From NCBI GenBank assembly GCA_030998015.1, contig JARWMV010000240.1, forward strand, positions 1,240,001 to 1,304,000: DNA of 64,000 nucleotides, read 5' to 3'. This document shows, in pieces, positions 47,300-58,456 of this stretch. The notes under the pieces were generated by a model. That model saw only the letters and a program-made list of their open reading frames with translations. It was not told the origin of the DNA and did not search any database. Within the stretch, counting starts at the first letter, position 1; each line of letters starts with the position of its first letter. The DNA is from Ceratorhiza oryzae-sativae. Taxonomy: Eukaryota; Basidiomycota; Agaricomycetes; Cantharellales; Ceratobasidiaceae. The position numbers were made by a program, and so were the translations under genes.

Positions 47300-50200
47300 G
47301 TTGGGCGGTCGTCGAATGGAGATCGCCCAGCGCACCTTTATCACCGGCGGCGATCACAGCGCACACTCAGCTGCGGCATGCGGCATCCACCCAATGCGGG
47401 GCGGCGACTGCGCGGCAGCAGGGGACATCCCATATCAGGAATCCCACATCACGCTCGCCCTCTCCAACCCGAACACATTCCGGCGGGGCTGTGCTAGTGA
47501 GGCGGCTGTGTTCGGTGTCAACCCCCTGGGTGGCGAACTTCTCTGCAGAATCCACCGCCATGTGGTATCGGTATAAGCAAATAAGCCGATTCATCTAGGC
47601 ATACGTTCATCGGCTCGAGCGTTGTCACAGTACTTGACCTCGGTTGTTGAGTCGTTGCAACACTACATCGAGTATTCCATAGCAAGTCAACAAAACAAGG
47701 AAACGACATGATGTGCGCGAGCAAGTCATAAAAATATCAGTGGCATGGCACACCCCAAAGGGCCAACAAGCTGGACGACGGGTGAAGAGAATGCAAGGTC
47801 GAGGTGGCGTTTCTGTCATGCCCGCGGTTTCCTCGCCACCGTCAGACCTTGGTAGGTCCTCTGAGCGTTCCGAACGAGATACTATAGTGCTCTATTGTGT
47901 GCTCACACAGAAGAGGGTTGAAGATTTAATTAAGTACTTTGAGCGCTCGTGACTGCCGGCGCCATCATCGTGCAGCATGGGTGAATGCCAAACTCAATAA
48001 TTATTGTCGTTTAGCTCTCCACACATCTTGCCGAATACCTACTCCGAGTGATGGATGCGGCGATCCGTATGAACATTCAGCTTCTTCCTCAACGGGCATG
48101 GTGTCTGAATTTCTATTCACTTATGTATACTGCCACCGTGTCGGGAGGCCTAATCACAGTGAACCAGGGTATTGGGAACTACACTCCGCGGAGAAGGCCA
48201 TGAGAGAGTAATCTAGATACTATCAATCATATATCAGACGACAATGGTGATAGAAAGGGACAAAGTGGTCCAGTTCTGCACATTCTGATCCAAATTTAGC
48301 TCATTGTCGCCTAGTTTTCTGTGTGCGGCTCGGCCGTGCACGCTCACTCCTGAAGCCTGGGATATGCTATTTTTTCAGAGCAGGTGTGCGGGCTCATTTC
48401 AAGGTCATCCATGAACTTGAATTCACTTCTTTTCTGCCAAAACTTGCACAGCTGTTGTGGGGTTCTCTGTGATCCGCTTTTTCCTGTGGAGCCTCGCTAC
48501 CGATAGTAATTTTGTACGCCACGTTTGAGCGTATATTTTTGTATAGCTGAGCCTTATTTTGCACCACTCTTAAAAAACGAGATGACTCTGTCACATAAAG
48601 CGCGATCATCGTGTTGGAGCCAGTGCCCTCGACGTCATGAAAAACCCGAAGTACAATCTAACCGTTCGATGTCGCAACTTGGGACGAGCATCCGCATACC
48701 GGGCCCCAACGGCCCCAACAGCTCGAAGACAATTCAAGAGAGGGCCAAAGTTCGAGTTGATTGTTCGCCCTCTGGCTTTCCTACTGGATCGTCTACAAAA
48801 ATGCCAGAATCCACTCGCAAGACAAACATTCTTTGATCTCTCATACACACAATGAGCTATCTTCTTTCTCGTTTTTACACCGGGCAATCCTTGCACACTG
48901 GTATTCCTGTTCAAAGCCTGCGAGGCGTGGTTGGTTACGCATTTTAGCATCCGGATGCCGCGCAAGCATAGCCTGCAATGTAGATAGCGTGCAGGTAAAA
49001 GAACATCATCGCTGAGCTCAAGCCTCAACCAATACGTGCAGTAGCTCGGCGTACCTGTGACTGATTAGTTCGAAGTTGCCCAGCCCGTTCGCAATCGACA
49101 ATGGGATGAGAATGGGCATCGCGATGTATGGGATTCAGTCACACCCAAGCTTTCACAAAGGATCCATGCGCCAAGCAGTGACTTGAGAGCGTTACCAATG
49201 TGGTCCAAACGGAGTGGCCATCCCGAACGTGAGTATATGCGGAGCGTGTACCACTCGTTCATCATAGAATATTGCTTGCTTGCTGCTTCGGAACCTCGGA
49301 AGCATAGCTGTGGAAGTTTATCGGCCCCTAGTCTGAGCGAAACTTTTTCAGAATTGGCATCGCAATGTGCGTAGCCTAGAGTTGCCTGAATAAAACACCT
49401 CGTTGGAATCGCCGTCCGTCCGTGGTATTTAGGTTAAACATGAGGCGCAACAAGCACACAAATCCCTCTTTGCACCAGGTACATATTCATTCGGGAATTT
49501 CAGGAATTTCCACCGCTATTCTGTGGGTTATAGATACCATATTTACCTCAACGGCATCGCCAATTTCCGAGTTGCAACGACGTGAGAGGGAATTGTCCTA
49601 TTTCCGAAATAAAATTTCCCGGCAACAAACCACGCAAAGTGTGGCAATTGTGTAAGTGTCCAGCGAAGGCTTCTGATCGCGCATGTATTACTATACCAAG
49701 CCACTTGCGTGTCCGTTGTGACTTTATTGTAAGGCTGCGGGAGATAAGGTAGATCTCTCATCTCACGTCTCGACAGGCATCATGTGCAAACCTCAAGTGA
49801 GCAGTCCCCACAACCGCTCGCATCGGGAAAACTCCGACATGATTTTCCCAGAACTGGGCCAGTACATACGCCGAACAAGACTACGAGCAAGTCAAGGTGA
49901 CGCTATGGCTCGTCTATCAGATGGGGCCGAATCATGAAGGAGCTCACGAAAAACCGATTAGAAGCTAGTTGTAATCCACGCGGCGTTGGATGACATGGAT
50001 TCTGAAGTTCTCTTTGAGGATGTCCGGCTGATCAGTATACAGGACGCAACGTGCCGTTTATCCTCTGACAGTACCCACGCCGGCATTTATGCCTTCAACA
50101 TCACGGGGCTCGCAATACATCGCAACAATCTTGAATTTATGAGAGCGCCGAGTAAAACATGTGCACACGAACGCTCACGGGAAGCAAGGGTATATAAGAC

Positions 50201-50457
50201 AGAGGTAAGACGCTCAATTTCAGCATCCATCCTATTCCACACTCCAGAATTATCGAATATCTTCAACCATGACTTGAAATCTGGTCCCTACCTCATCTCT
50301 ACGACCAGCTTCGGGCAAATTTGGTTCCACCTTACGTCCAGGATAGGATGCCGGTTGATGCCTCAGCTGTGCCTAGTGTATGTCTGTCGTCATCGTCATC
50401 ACTTCCGCGAATCTGATGCCATTGGTCTCTAGCGTATCTTTGTTGAGCACAAACATG
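47300..50457. other. Intergenic, no supported gene
   Basis: Upstream region of the NGSV-repeat gene and about 2.5 kb with only random frames. The last part (50373-50457) could be the 3' end of a minus-strand frame cut by the copia insertion. Confidence 0.35.
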
Positions 50458-50462
50458 GAAAT

Positions 50463-50750
50463 TGTTGAATTTACAATCATATCCGTTCATGTATGCGATG
50501 TGTTTGTACCTGTTTGTCCATTTCTGATGTTATGCGCGCACCAGTGAAAATTTTCTTTCCTTAGTTCTCTACCTTCGTAGTTGAGCTAAGGTACAGTTTT
50601 TTTTCCTCTTTCTTTTCTTCATTTATTTCTCGTTCTCACTGTCCCTTGTAGTACATTCGTATCTAGGTACAGTAAATACAAAGTTCTCTACCTTCGTAGT
50701 TGAGCTAAGTACATTCGTATCTAGCTCGTGTGAAACCTCCCTGCGTGAGA
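50463..50750 (+). repeat. Left LTR of the copia element
   Basis: Begins TGTTGAATTTAC and ends GCGTGAGA, so it lacks the usual CA end. It contains internal direct repeats: the GTTCTCTACCTTCGTAG motif with TTGAGCTAAG occurs twice, and GTACATTCGTATCTAG occurs twice. These may be promoter or enhancer repeats, but that is inference. Confidence 0.92.
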
Positions 50751-50762
50751 GGTTATGAGCCC
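50751..50762 (+). promoter_or_regulatory. Primer-binding site matching the anticodon arm of initiator tRNA-Met
   Basis: GGTTATGAGCCC directly after the LTR is the complement of GGGCUCAUAACC, the anticodon stem-loop of eukaryotic initiator tRNA-Met. Drosophila copia also primes from an internal half-tRNA of this kind. The ATG at 50755-50757, which opens the gag frame, lies inside the site. Confidence 0.82.
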
Positions 50763-53700
50763 CGCTGCCTCTACTAGTACGAAACCAGAGAGCCCCGTTG
50801 ACCCGGTTAAAGTCCCGTTACCTCAGTCCACTATGCCTTCGAACAGTATGCCGAGTTATCTCAGCAAGAAGACCTTCGACATTCCCGCGCTGAAGAGCGA
50901 CGGATCGAACTATACGGCATGGAAATTTCGTCAGCAAATGGTCCTACGCCTACGAGGCCTAGAGGACATCGTTCTCGGAGTCGAGAAACCCCCAGCTGAG
51001 CTTACCGACGCAGATGCTAAGGATAAAGCTAAGGCTGACGAATATACAGAGTCATTAGCCGATTGGCTGAGACGAGATCAAGAGGCATTCGCCCAGATCT
51101 CATTGGCGATGGAGGACGAAGCGCTAGCCGATGTCGTTGAAGCGACGTCGTCCCAGGATGCGTGGACGCGAGTTGTCGAGTGGTGGGAAGGGAAAGGAGC
51201 GCAGTCTATATCGTTCCTGTACCACCAGCTTGTTAATACTAAGATCGAGGAGGATCAGGATATTACCGCGGGCATTAACACCCTCCGTACGATCTCATCG
51301 AAAATGAAGACGCTAGGCGAACCCGTTAGCGACTCTATGCTTGCTCAAATCTTAATGAACGCCCTACCTCCATCCTACGCCGTTGTCAGCACGGTTCTCC
51401 AGACGTCAAATCAGTCTGGCTCGATCACCTCCAATATGGTCATAAAGGCCGCGTTAGCCGAGGAGGAACGTCACAAGAAAGGTCTTGGACTTACCACGAT
51501 GTTTACGAGCATTGCCAAGGGCAAAGGCACGGCGTCGAAGGCAAAGGATCAGCCCACAAGGCAGAACCAAAAGCCGTGTTCGAACTGCGGCAGAACCGGC
51601 CATCAGAAGGCCAGATGTTGGGCGAAAGGAGGAGGTGCCGAGGGCCAGGGACCGTTCCAGAGGCGACAGCTGCCAAAGGACAAGGGGAAGGACAAGGACA
51701 AGGACAAGGAGAAGCCCAAGTCCAACGATTCGAAACCAAAGGTCGAGTCAGCGCAAATCGCGGCGACGTTTGTAGCAACGGAGGACATACCGGTCATGCC
51801 GACACTATATGCGCTACCCGTAGTCGACGAGGAGACTGCAGCGCATTACTGGCTGCTCGATTCGGGTGCGTCTTGCCATATGACGCCCCAGCGCGAATGG
51901 TTCTCAACTTATCGATCCCTTGTGCCGCCAGTCCCAGTTCGAGTGGGCGATGGAACCAAAATCTACGCGATCAGCATTGGCTGAATTCTCGTTACGCTGC
52001 GAAATCGCAAAGGCCGTGAGACGAACGCATGCATCGAAGCTGCGCTGCACGTACCCGATTTGAACGCGAGTCTGATGTCAGTGACTCAGCTTAACGAGAA
52101 AAGGACGAATGTCCTGTTCCAGAGGGGTATCGGTGCGATCATGATTAGCCAGGATGGCCGAGGCGATGAAATCGGATGGGTGAAACAGTCAGGCCAACTA
52201 TACAAGGTCCAAGCGAGAGTTACACATACCGATTCGACCGCGCATACAGCCGTTGTCGAGGCTGACAGCCAGAACGACGAGGGCAACCTTCAAGCCCAGG
52301 AATTCGTCGCATATACTGCGACCACTGTCGCGCGAGCGGACCTGCCGACCTGGCATCGCCGTTTTGGCCACCTGAACTACGAGTACGTTCTCGATATGGT
52401 CAGGAAGGGCACCGTCGAAGGGATGGATATTGTGGGGAGTCGCTCACCTCCCAAGTCGAAGTGCGGGCCATGCCTACAGGGCAAGCAGACTCGCACGCCG
52501 TTCCCGCCGTCCCAATCTCGTACCTCCGAGGTACTCGAGCTCATGCACAGCGACTTGCACGGCCCGCTACCCGTCCAAGCTATCGGAGGATTCCGATATT
52601 TTGCCGTTACAATCGACGACAAATCCCGCAAAATTTTTGTTCATTTATTGCAGAACAAGAGCGATTATTCGGCTCAATTTAAGGAGCTGAAAGCGTCAGT
52701 CGAAAATCTTACCGGCAAGAAGATTAAACACTTACGGATGGACGGTGGCGGCGAATATGGTTCCAATGCCTTCGAGGCATTCCTACGAGCGGAGGGTATC
52801 CAGCACCAGAAGACCGAGGCCGACTCGTCAGCGAGTAATGGTGTAGCCGAGCGAGCTATTCGAACCCTGAACGACTGTCAGCGCGCGATGCGATTCGACG
52901 CGCATTTACCTGAGAAATTTTGGGGTTACGCGATTCTGCATGCAGCTCACCTATGGAACGTCACGCCTAAGCAACGCCTAGATGGCCGAACGCCGAACGA
53001 AGCTTTCAGCAGAAAAATCCCGAATGTGTCAGGCTTACGTACCTTTGGGTGCAAGGCCTGGGCCCGAGTACCCAATAAGATGCGCACAAAGCTTCAAGCG
53101 CGATCTATCGAATGCAATTACCTCGGATTTGCCCCTAATCGAAAGGCGCATGTACTCGTTCAGCGCTCAACCGGCTGTATCCTCACATCATGTGACGTGG
53201 TCTTCGACGAAGGCACTGATAGTCGACAACGCGTAGTTATCGAGGACCATGACGAGGGTCCAAGTGACGACGAAGAAGGCAAATCGGGAGAAATACCACC
53301 AATCAAAATCAAAATCGAATCGCCCAAAGTACCCGATAAACCGCCTGAACTGTCAGAGTCGACGCATACACCCGAAGTGCCTGAAGACGTACCTTCTGAA
53401 AGCTCGGACTCGGAACCCGAGATCCAAGAAGTTGTGGCGCTACAGCCCGATCCGCTGCCACTGCGTCGATCTACACGTGATTGCAGACCACCCGAGCGAT
53501 ACGGAGCGCAAGTGGGCGCTCTAGCGCAGTCAGACGAATATCGGAGGGAGGAGGCACTTACCACGATGATGGAATCGCCGCCTCAAACGTTCGAGGAAGC
53601 GATGAGCCGCCCAGATGCTAATTTGTGGCTCGAAGCAATGACCGAGGAGCTCAAGTCGATCGAGCAGCATGAAGTGTGGACGCTCGTGAACCGTCCGATC

Positions 53701-55107
53701 GATAAAAATATCGTTAAATGCCGATGGGTATTCGACTATAAGCGCGGCCCCGATGGCGAAATAGTTCGCTACAAGGCTAGGTTAGTCGCGAAGGGGTTTT
53801 CCCAACGCCCAGGAGTCGATTTTGTCGAAATATCGTCGCCCGTCGCAGCTGCCGATTCCTTACGGACGCTTTTAAGCATCGTCGCAGCCCTCGATCTCGA
53901 ACTTCTCCAAATTGATGTTAAAACAGCATTTTTGCACGGCAATCTCGATGAGGAGATCTATATGGAGCAGCCACCAGGCTTTGCCGAAGGTTCGCGATCG
54001 ATCTGGAAGCTCAACAAGGCCATATACGGGCTTAAACAGGCAGCCCGAGCTTTCTATATGCGCCTCAAGAAGATCCTCGAAGATATCGGTTTCCATCGAT
54101 GCGATACCGATCATTCGGTATTCTGGCTACGCGAAGGCGACGACTTAGCGATTATATTAAGCCATGTCGACGATATGCTTTTAGCAGGATCGTCTATTAC
54201 TTTCCTCGATAAAATTAAGGCTAAAATCGCTCAATCACTCGAGATCGTCGACCTAGGCGAAGCGAAGATGTTTGTAGGCATTGAAATCAATCGCGATCGG
54301 AGCGCCGGCACACTCAAAATCTCCCAACATCGTTACATTAACGATATTCTCGCTCGATTCAATATGTCCGATTGCAAATCTTGCTATACACCGATGGCCG
54401 AATCCCCAAATCTTCCAAAACTCGAAGCGCCGTCGATCGATCGCACTCGCTACCAGCAGCTTATCAGATCGCTGATGTATGCTATGATCTGTACGCGACC
54501 CGACATTGCCTATGCTACTGGTATTCTCGCACAGCACTCTGTAAACCCTGGCGAAGAGCACTGGAACTCTGGAAAACGAGTTCTGCGTTATCTCAAAGGC
54601 TCAGCCGATCTGGGTATCGTTTACCGTCGATCTAGCGACTTACGGCTACTCGGTTATGTTGATGCTGACTACGCTGGCGACAAGCATACAAGCCGCTCTA
54701 CCACTGGCTGGGCGTTCCTACATGCTGGCGGAGTTATCGCTTATTCGTCTAGGAAACAACCGACGATTTCTCTTTCGAGTACTGAAGCCGAATACGTTGC
54801 TGATGCTAGTGCTGGACGTGAACTTCTATGGATTCGACAATTTTTATCTGAACTTGGTTTTCTGCTCGAGGGCGCGACTCCTTTGCTCTCGGACAATCAA
54901 TCTGCAATGGCACTCGCCAGGAATCCCATCAACCACCAGACTACGAAACATATTCGCGTCAAATATCATTTTATTCGCGAGGTAATCGCTCTCAAGGAAC
55001 TCGACCTCCAGTACATCCCTACCGAAGAACAGGTCGCAGATGCGCTTACTAAGCCACTTGGACGCCTCAAGTTTACTCGTTTCGTGTCTGCAATGGGAAT
55101 GTTTTGA
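50755..55107 (+). CDS. Copia Gag-Pol polyprotein, interrupted by one in-frame TGA (51982-51984)
   Basis: The frame from 50755 runs through Gag (YTAWKFRQQMVLRLRGLEDI, the UBN2-type capsid) and a CCHC zinc knuckle CSNCGRTGHQKARC near 51580. A basic Lys-rich tail follows, then the aspartic protease WLLDSGASCHMT near 51850. The TGA at 51982 comes within the protease domain (AISIG-stop-ILVTLRNRKG). The same frame continues to 55107 with the integrase zinc-binding HH-CC (HRRFGHL, CGPCLQGK). The DDE residues are in HSDLHGP, RMDGGGEY and SSASNGVAERAIR. RT has the variant HVDDMLLAG box, and RNase H ends in KHIRVKYHFIRE. The other parts look uninterrupted. The TGA may be a nonsense mutation (for example CGA to TGA) or, less likely, a read-through site. 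An alternative start is ATG 50833. Confidence 0.92.
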
Positions 55108-55169
55108 TATTTTCTTTTCTATTCTTCTTTCTTTTCACCTTCACATTCACGCATAAGATTGAGTGGGCG

Positions 55170-55455
55170 TGTTGAATTTACAATCATATCCGTTCATGTA
55201 TGCGATGTGTTTGTACCTGTTTGTCCATTTCTGATGTTATGCGCGCACCAGTGAAAATTTTCTTTCCTTAGTTCTCTACCTTCGTAGTTGAGCTAAGGTA
55301 CAGTTTTTTCCTCTTTCTTTTCTTCATTTATTTCTCGTTCTCACTGTCCCTTGTAGTACATTCGTATCTAGGTACAGTAAATACAAAGTTCTCTACCTTC
55401 GTAGTTGAGCTAAGTACATTCGTATCTAGCTCGTGTGAAACCTCCCTGCGTGAGA
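55170..55455 (+). repeat. Right LTR of the copia element
   Basis: Identical to the left LTR except for two fewer T in the T-run. Followed by GAAAT, the target duplication. Confidence 0.93.
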
Positions 55456-55460
55456 GAAAT

Positions 55461-57236
55461 ACCTACATCCTTTGATCTACGAATTCCCACAGGGTGACCA
55501 TTGCTTATGACAAGGAGAACTTGCGGGTGAGCGAAGAATCCTTCACGTTCAGGATTCGTGGGTTGATACCATACGCAGCCCGGTGCCACAGCAACGGCTT
55601 TCAGAGACCAAGAAGTCGAAGTCAAAATCGATTCAATGGAAAAAAATATCAGTAGGTATATATGGTTTAACCACGACGCCATAAGCTAATTATGCATATT
55701 AAAAATAGGATTCATCCTTTTGGTAGCGATTTGAGCTTCACGTATGTTGGTTCGGGGCCGGTGAGTTGATAAAGCAGAACGCATATGCCATATATAACAA
55801 TAGTCTTTAGTTTGTTATGCAGCCGCTTCGGAACTTGGAAGGAGAGCACTGGAGCTTTGAACCAACTAACAGGGAGTGAAGTTGGTCCAGAACATGTACC
55901 CCTACATACAGGTTTTAACACCATCTGAATAAAATATGATCGAATAACAACTCCGTTTGAGACATCCAGGCCCCTATGCGGGGGCTCCAGCGCACGTATG
56001 CTTCGTCAGCAGTACAAACCATTGAGACAAGTTGGCGTTCCTGCTATCATGGGAGGGCACGACCCATGACCCCGTACTTCGCCGAGAATAATGTTTCCTC
56101 AACGACACCTCGATGTGACCCGACAGATGTATCTCGAGTATTGAGGAATTGGGTAAATTGATACCCAGATCCTGGCTTTTGCCTTAAGTACTTGATTACT
56201 GCGAGGGGTCATGTGTGATGGCACGTTTCACGAGATTCGGCTACCAATCGGCATATGGGTGTTACAACTACGCGGGTTGATCCCAATAATTATCATAGTG
56301 ATTTGGGCTCGAATCTTCAGGTATCCGTCGGCCAATTCGTGTTGGGTTCTCAGCGCGTCGCTAGGCAGTTCGATTTTATTAGCCGTTGTTCTCTGAATCT
56401 CCGTATTCCAGCGCCCTGTAATCCTAGCCCCTATCAGTCTTTTTGCTGGGTCACAAAAAAACCTTTGCTTTACCACACTACCCGGATTTAGGCGCATACA
56501 TGCTATTATCATCCAATCACACATAGTGAAAGACAGCCAACTCCGGGGAGAACGCCAAAACCCCCGCCGCAAGATAGATGCTAAACTGCAGCCGGGAAAT
56601 CGTGGTGGTACAACGCGACCATCATACCTCATGGGTAAACTCCGAGAATGCAAATTCGATCACCGCCACACCAAAATCATGTGTATGTTCCTCCACTTGC
56701 CCCCGCTATATAAATATGGCCTTCCAAGTGAGCCGTTCGGCAAGCATAAATTCCCTTTGTTGACGGACATCGTGTCTGAATCTCTATTGGGTTGTCATAC
56801 CATTTCCCAATCTGGGAGTTTAAGTAACTGTGCATCAACAACACGCGCCGAACAATGCCACGAGGTAGCAATCCTACCATTATCAATCGCATACCTGATA
56901 GCATAAATGATAGAGAACGTCGCAAACCGATTATAAGTCAAGGTTTGATGTATGCCACAGCGGATAAAGCCAGGTTTGACTGTTTCGATTCATTCAGAAC
57001 ATGATTGAATATGTCTCCATAGGCCGTTTAGCCGCAGAGAATAATCCCATTGCCATCAGCACCCTTGACGTCATGACGGGCAATGCGGTTGTTTGCCATT
57101 AGCGATCTAAAAAAGCACACACGCATATAAGCGGCGACGGCTCTGCAAAAGGGTGTTTAATAGGTCGTTTTGAGGCTCGAGCTCACCATCCACTATTCCT
57201 CTCAGGTATTCAACAATTGAATAAAATCTAGCAATC
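55461..57236. other. Intergenic, promoter region of the small gene at 57237
   Basis: No convincing gene. A minus-strand frame at 55456-55682 continues across the empty copia site (see findings). A minus-strand frame at 56228-56653 (141 codons) was not recognised. A TATA-like ATATAAG lies at 57125-57131, about 110 bases before the ATG at 57237. Confidence 0.35.
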
Positions 57237-57830
57237 ATGGGCTTGGAAAACCGACCTTATACTATTTTCAATTCAATCAACGGGAAGAGGTACTTTCTCG
57301 GTGCTCTAATGGGCGGCAATCCTGGTCCCCTGACAGTCCGCTGACCTCCCACCGCACGTCCATATTCTTCATAGACACTTAATTTATACTAGCGCTGTGA
57401 GTTTTCAGCCATTTTTAGTCCAGAGCGTGGGTTGGGACAATTATACCAGGGAGATCCTAGGCGCTCCGGCGAGCGTCGGCTATGACAAGTCTAACGTGAG
57501 GGTAAGCCCACTCACGTTATTCGAGTTCAATTACTGACTCGGAGCATCAACCCTGGACTTCCTGTAATGGATGTTTTCGGAGAGGCCATGCCGCTGGCCA
57601 TTGACTTCGGGTGGCGACACTTATCAGTAAGCGTGAGAGGCTTGGCTGCACGCTGACCTAACTCATCCACTATGCGTCCAACCAGGATCCACGACTTAAA
57701 CAGCGACTTGAGCGTGGCCTACTCAACCGGTACGAGGGTGAGTAGTAGAAGTATAGAAACGCACGGGAACATCTTACCCCGCATTCATCCACTTCAGAAC
57801 CTACCTGGACACCACTGGAAATTTGAGTGA
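57237..57830 (+). CDS. Possible small multi-exon gene, perhaps a beta-trefoil-type lectin or protease-inhibitor-like protein
   Basis: Start at 57237: MGLENRPYTIFNSINGKRYF, followed by LGALMGGNPGPLTV. After one or more introns SVGWDNYTREILGAPASVGY (57432-57495) follows, then INPGLPVMDVFGEAMPLAIDF and GWRHLS (about 57548-57630). Next come IHDLNSDLSVAYSTGTR (57690-57735, after CCAACCAG) and NLPGHHWKFE with a stop at 57828-57830. GTAAGC and GTGAGT donors and CAG acceptors occur at suitable places, but I could not fix every junction. Short exons, aromatic-rich strands and the final WKFE recall small cytosolic fungal beta-trefoil proteins (lectins, or inhibitors of the I48/I66 type). That is a weak inference. 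No signal peptide. It may be decayed. Confidence 0.4.
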
Positions 57831-58456
57831 GGGTTTGAAGAGCCAATGACGCTTGGCCTAGAGAATGGATGGTGGACCCTATAGTCTTAGCGCTGCCCGA
57901 ATGAGATTTAGCTGAAAACTGTGTTTGTCTGTTGCGCGCTCGTTACGCGCGAGCCACGATACGCATAAATGCCTACCTGGATTGGGACAGTGCGTTCGGA
58001 AAGCTATCCGAACCTCCATCTTTCTCGCGCCTTGCGGATATCGGTAACTCACTAAACTACTTTTCACGAGCGGTATGGCGCTCACTCCTAGTTAATCAGG
58101 TGGTCCTAGGGTTACAATCATTGTCCCGACAGGGGGGCGACTTGTTTGTCTATGTGGTGTATGTCTAGGATTCGATATTCCTATGCGACACACCTTTCCT
58201 ACCCAGTGCCATACCTTCGCTGTGGTGCAAAGTACATATAACATTGTCTAGTTTGTAATAACCCTGCGCAAGAATATTACAGCCATGCATAAAATGAAGT
58301 AAACATTCCTATCATACATAGTTAAAAGAGTTCGTGGCACCTATTACAGGCTCGGTGATATGCACGTAATATTGTATTCTCATGCCCAAAGTCCATCGAA
58401 CCACAAAATGAACCGCAAAAATATATAGCAACAAAGCAAAATAAGATTCATCGCAA
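57831..58456. other. Intergenic between convergent genes
   Basis: No feature recognised; it includes the 3' ends of the genes on both sides. Confidence 0.3.

Larger units (their letters stand above)
50458..55460 (+). mobile_element. Ty1/copia LTR retrotransposon, nearly complete and young
   Basis: The element 50463-55455 is flanked by a 5-bp target duplication GAAAT (50458-50462 and 55456-55460). LTRs are 288 and 286 bp and differ only in one T-run (8 versus 6). Gag and pol share one frame, interrupted by a single TGA at 51982. The domain order protease, integrase, reverse transcriptase, RNase H is that of Ty1/copia. A purine-rich tract AAGATTGAGTGGGCG precedes the right LTR. LTR near-identity argues for recent insertion. 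Confidence 0.96.

Noticed and set aside
48606..49028. 140-codon minus-strand frame
   Set aside because: No domain or splicing partner; overlapping frames on the other strand are equally open.
56228..56653. 141-codon minus-strand frame
   Set aside because: Not recognised, and no start context or neighbouring exons support it.
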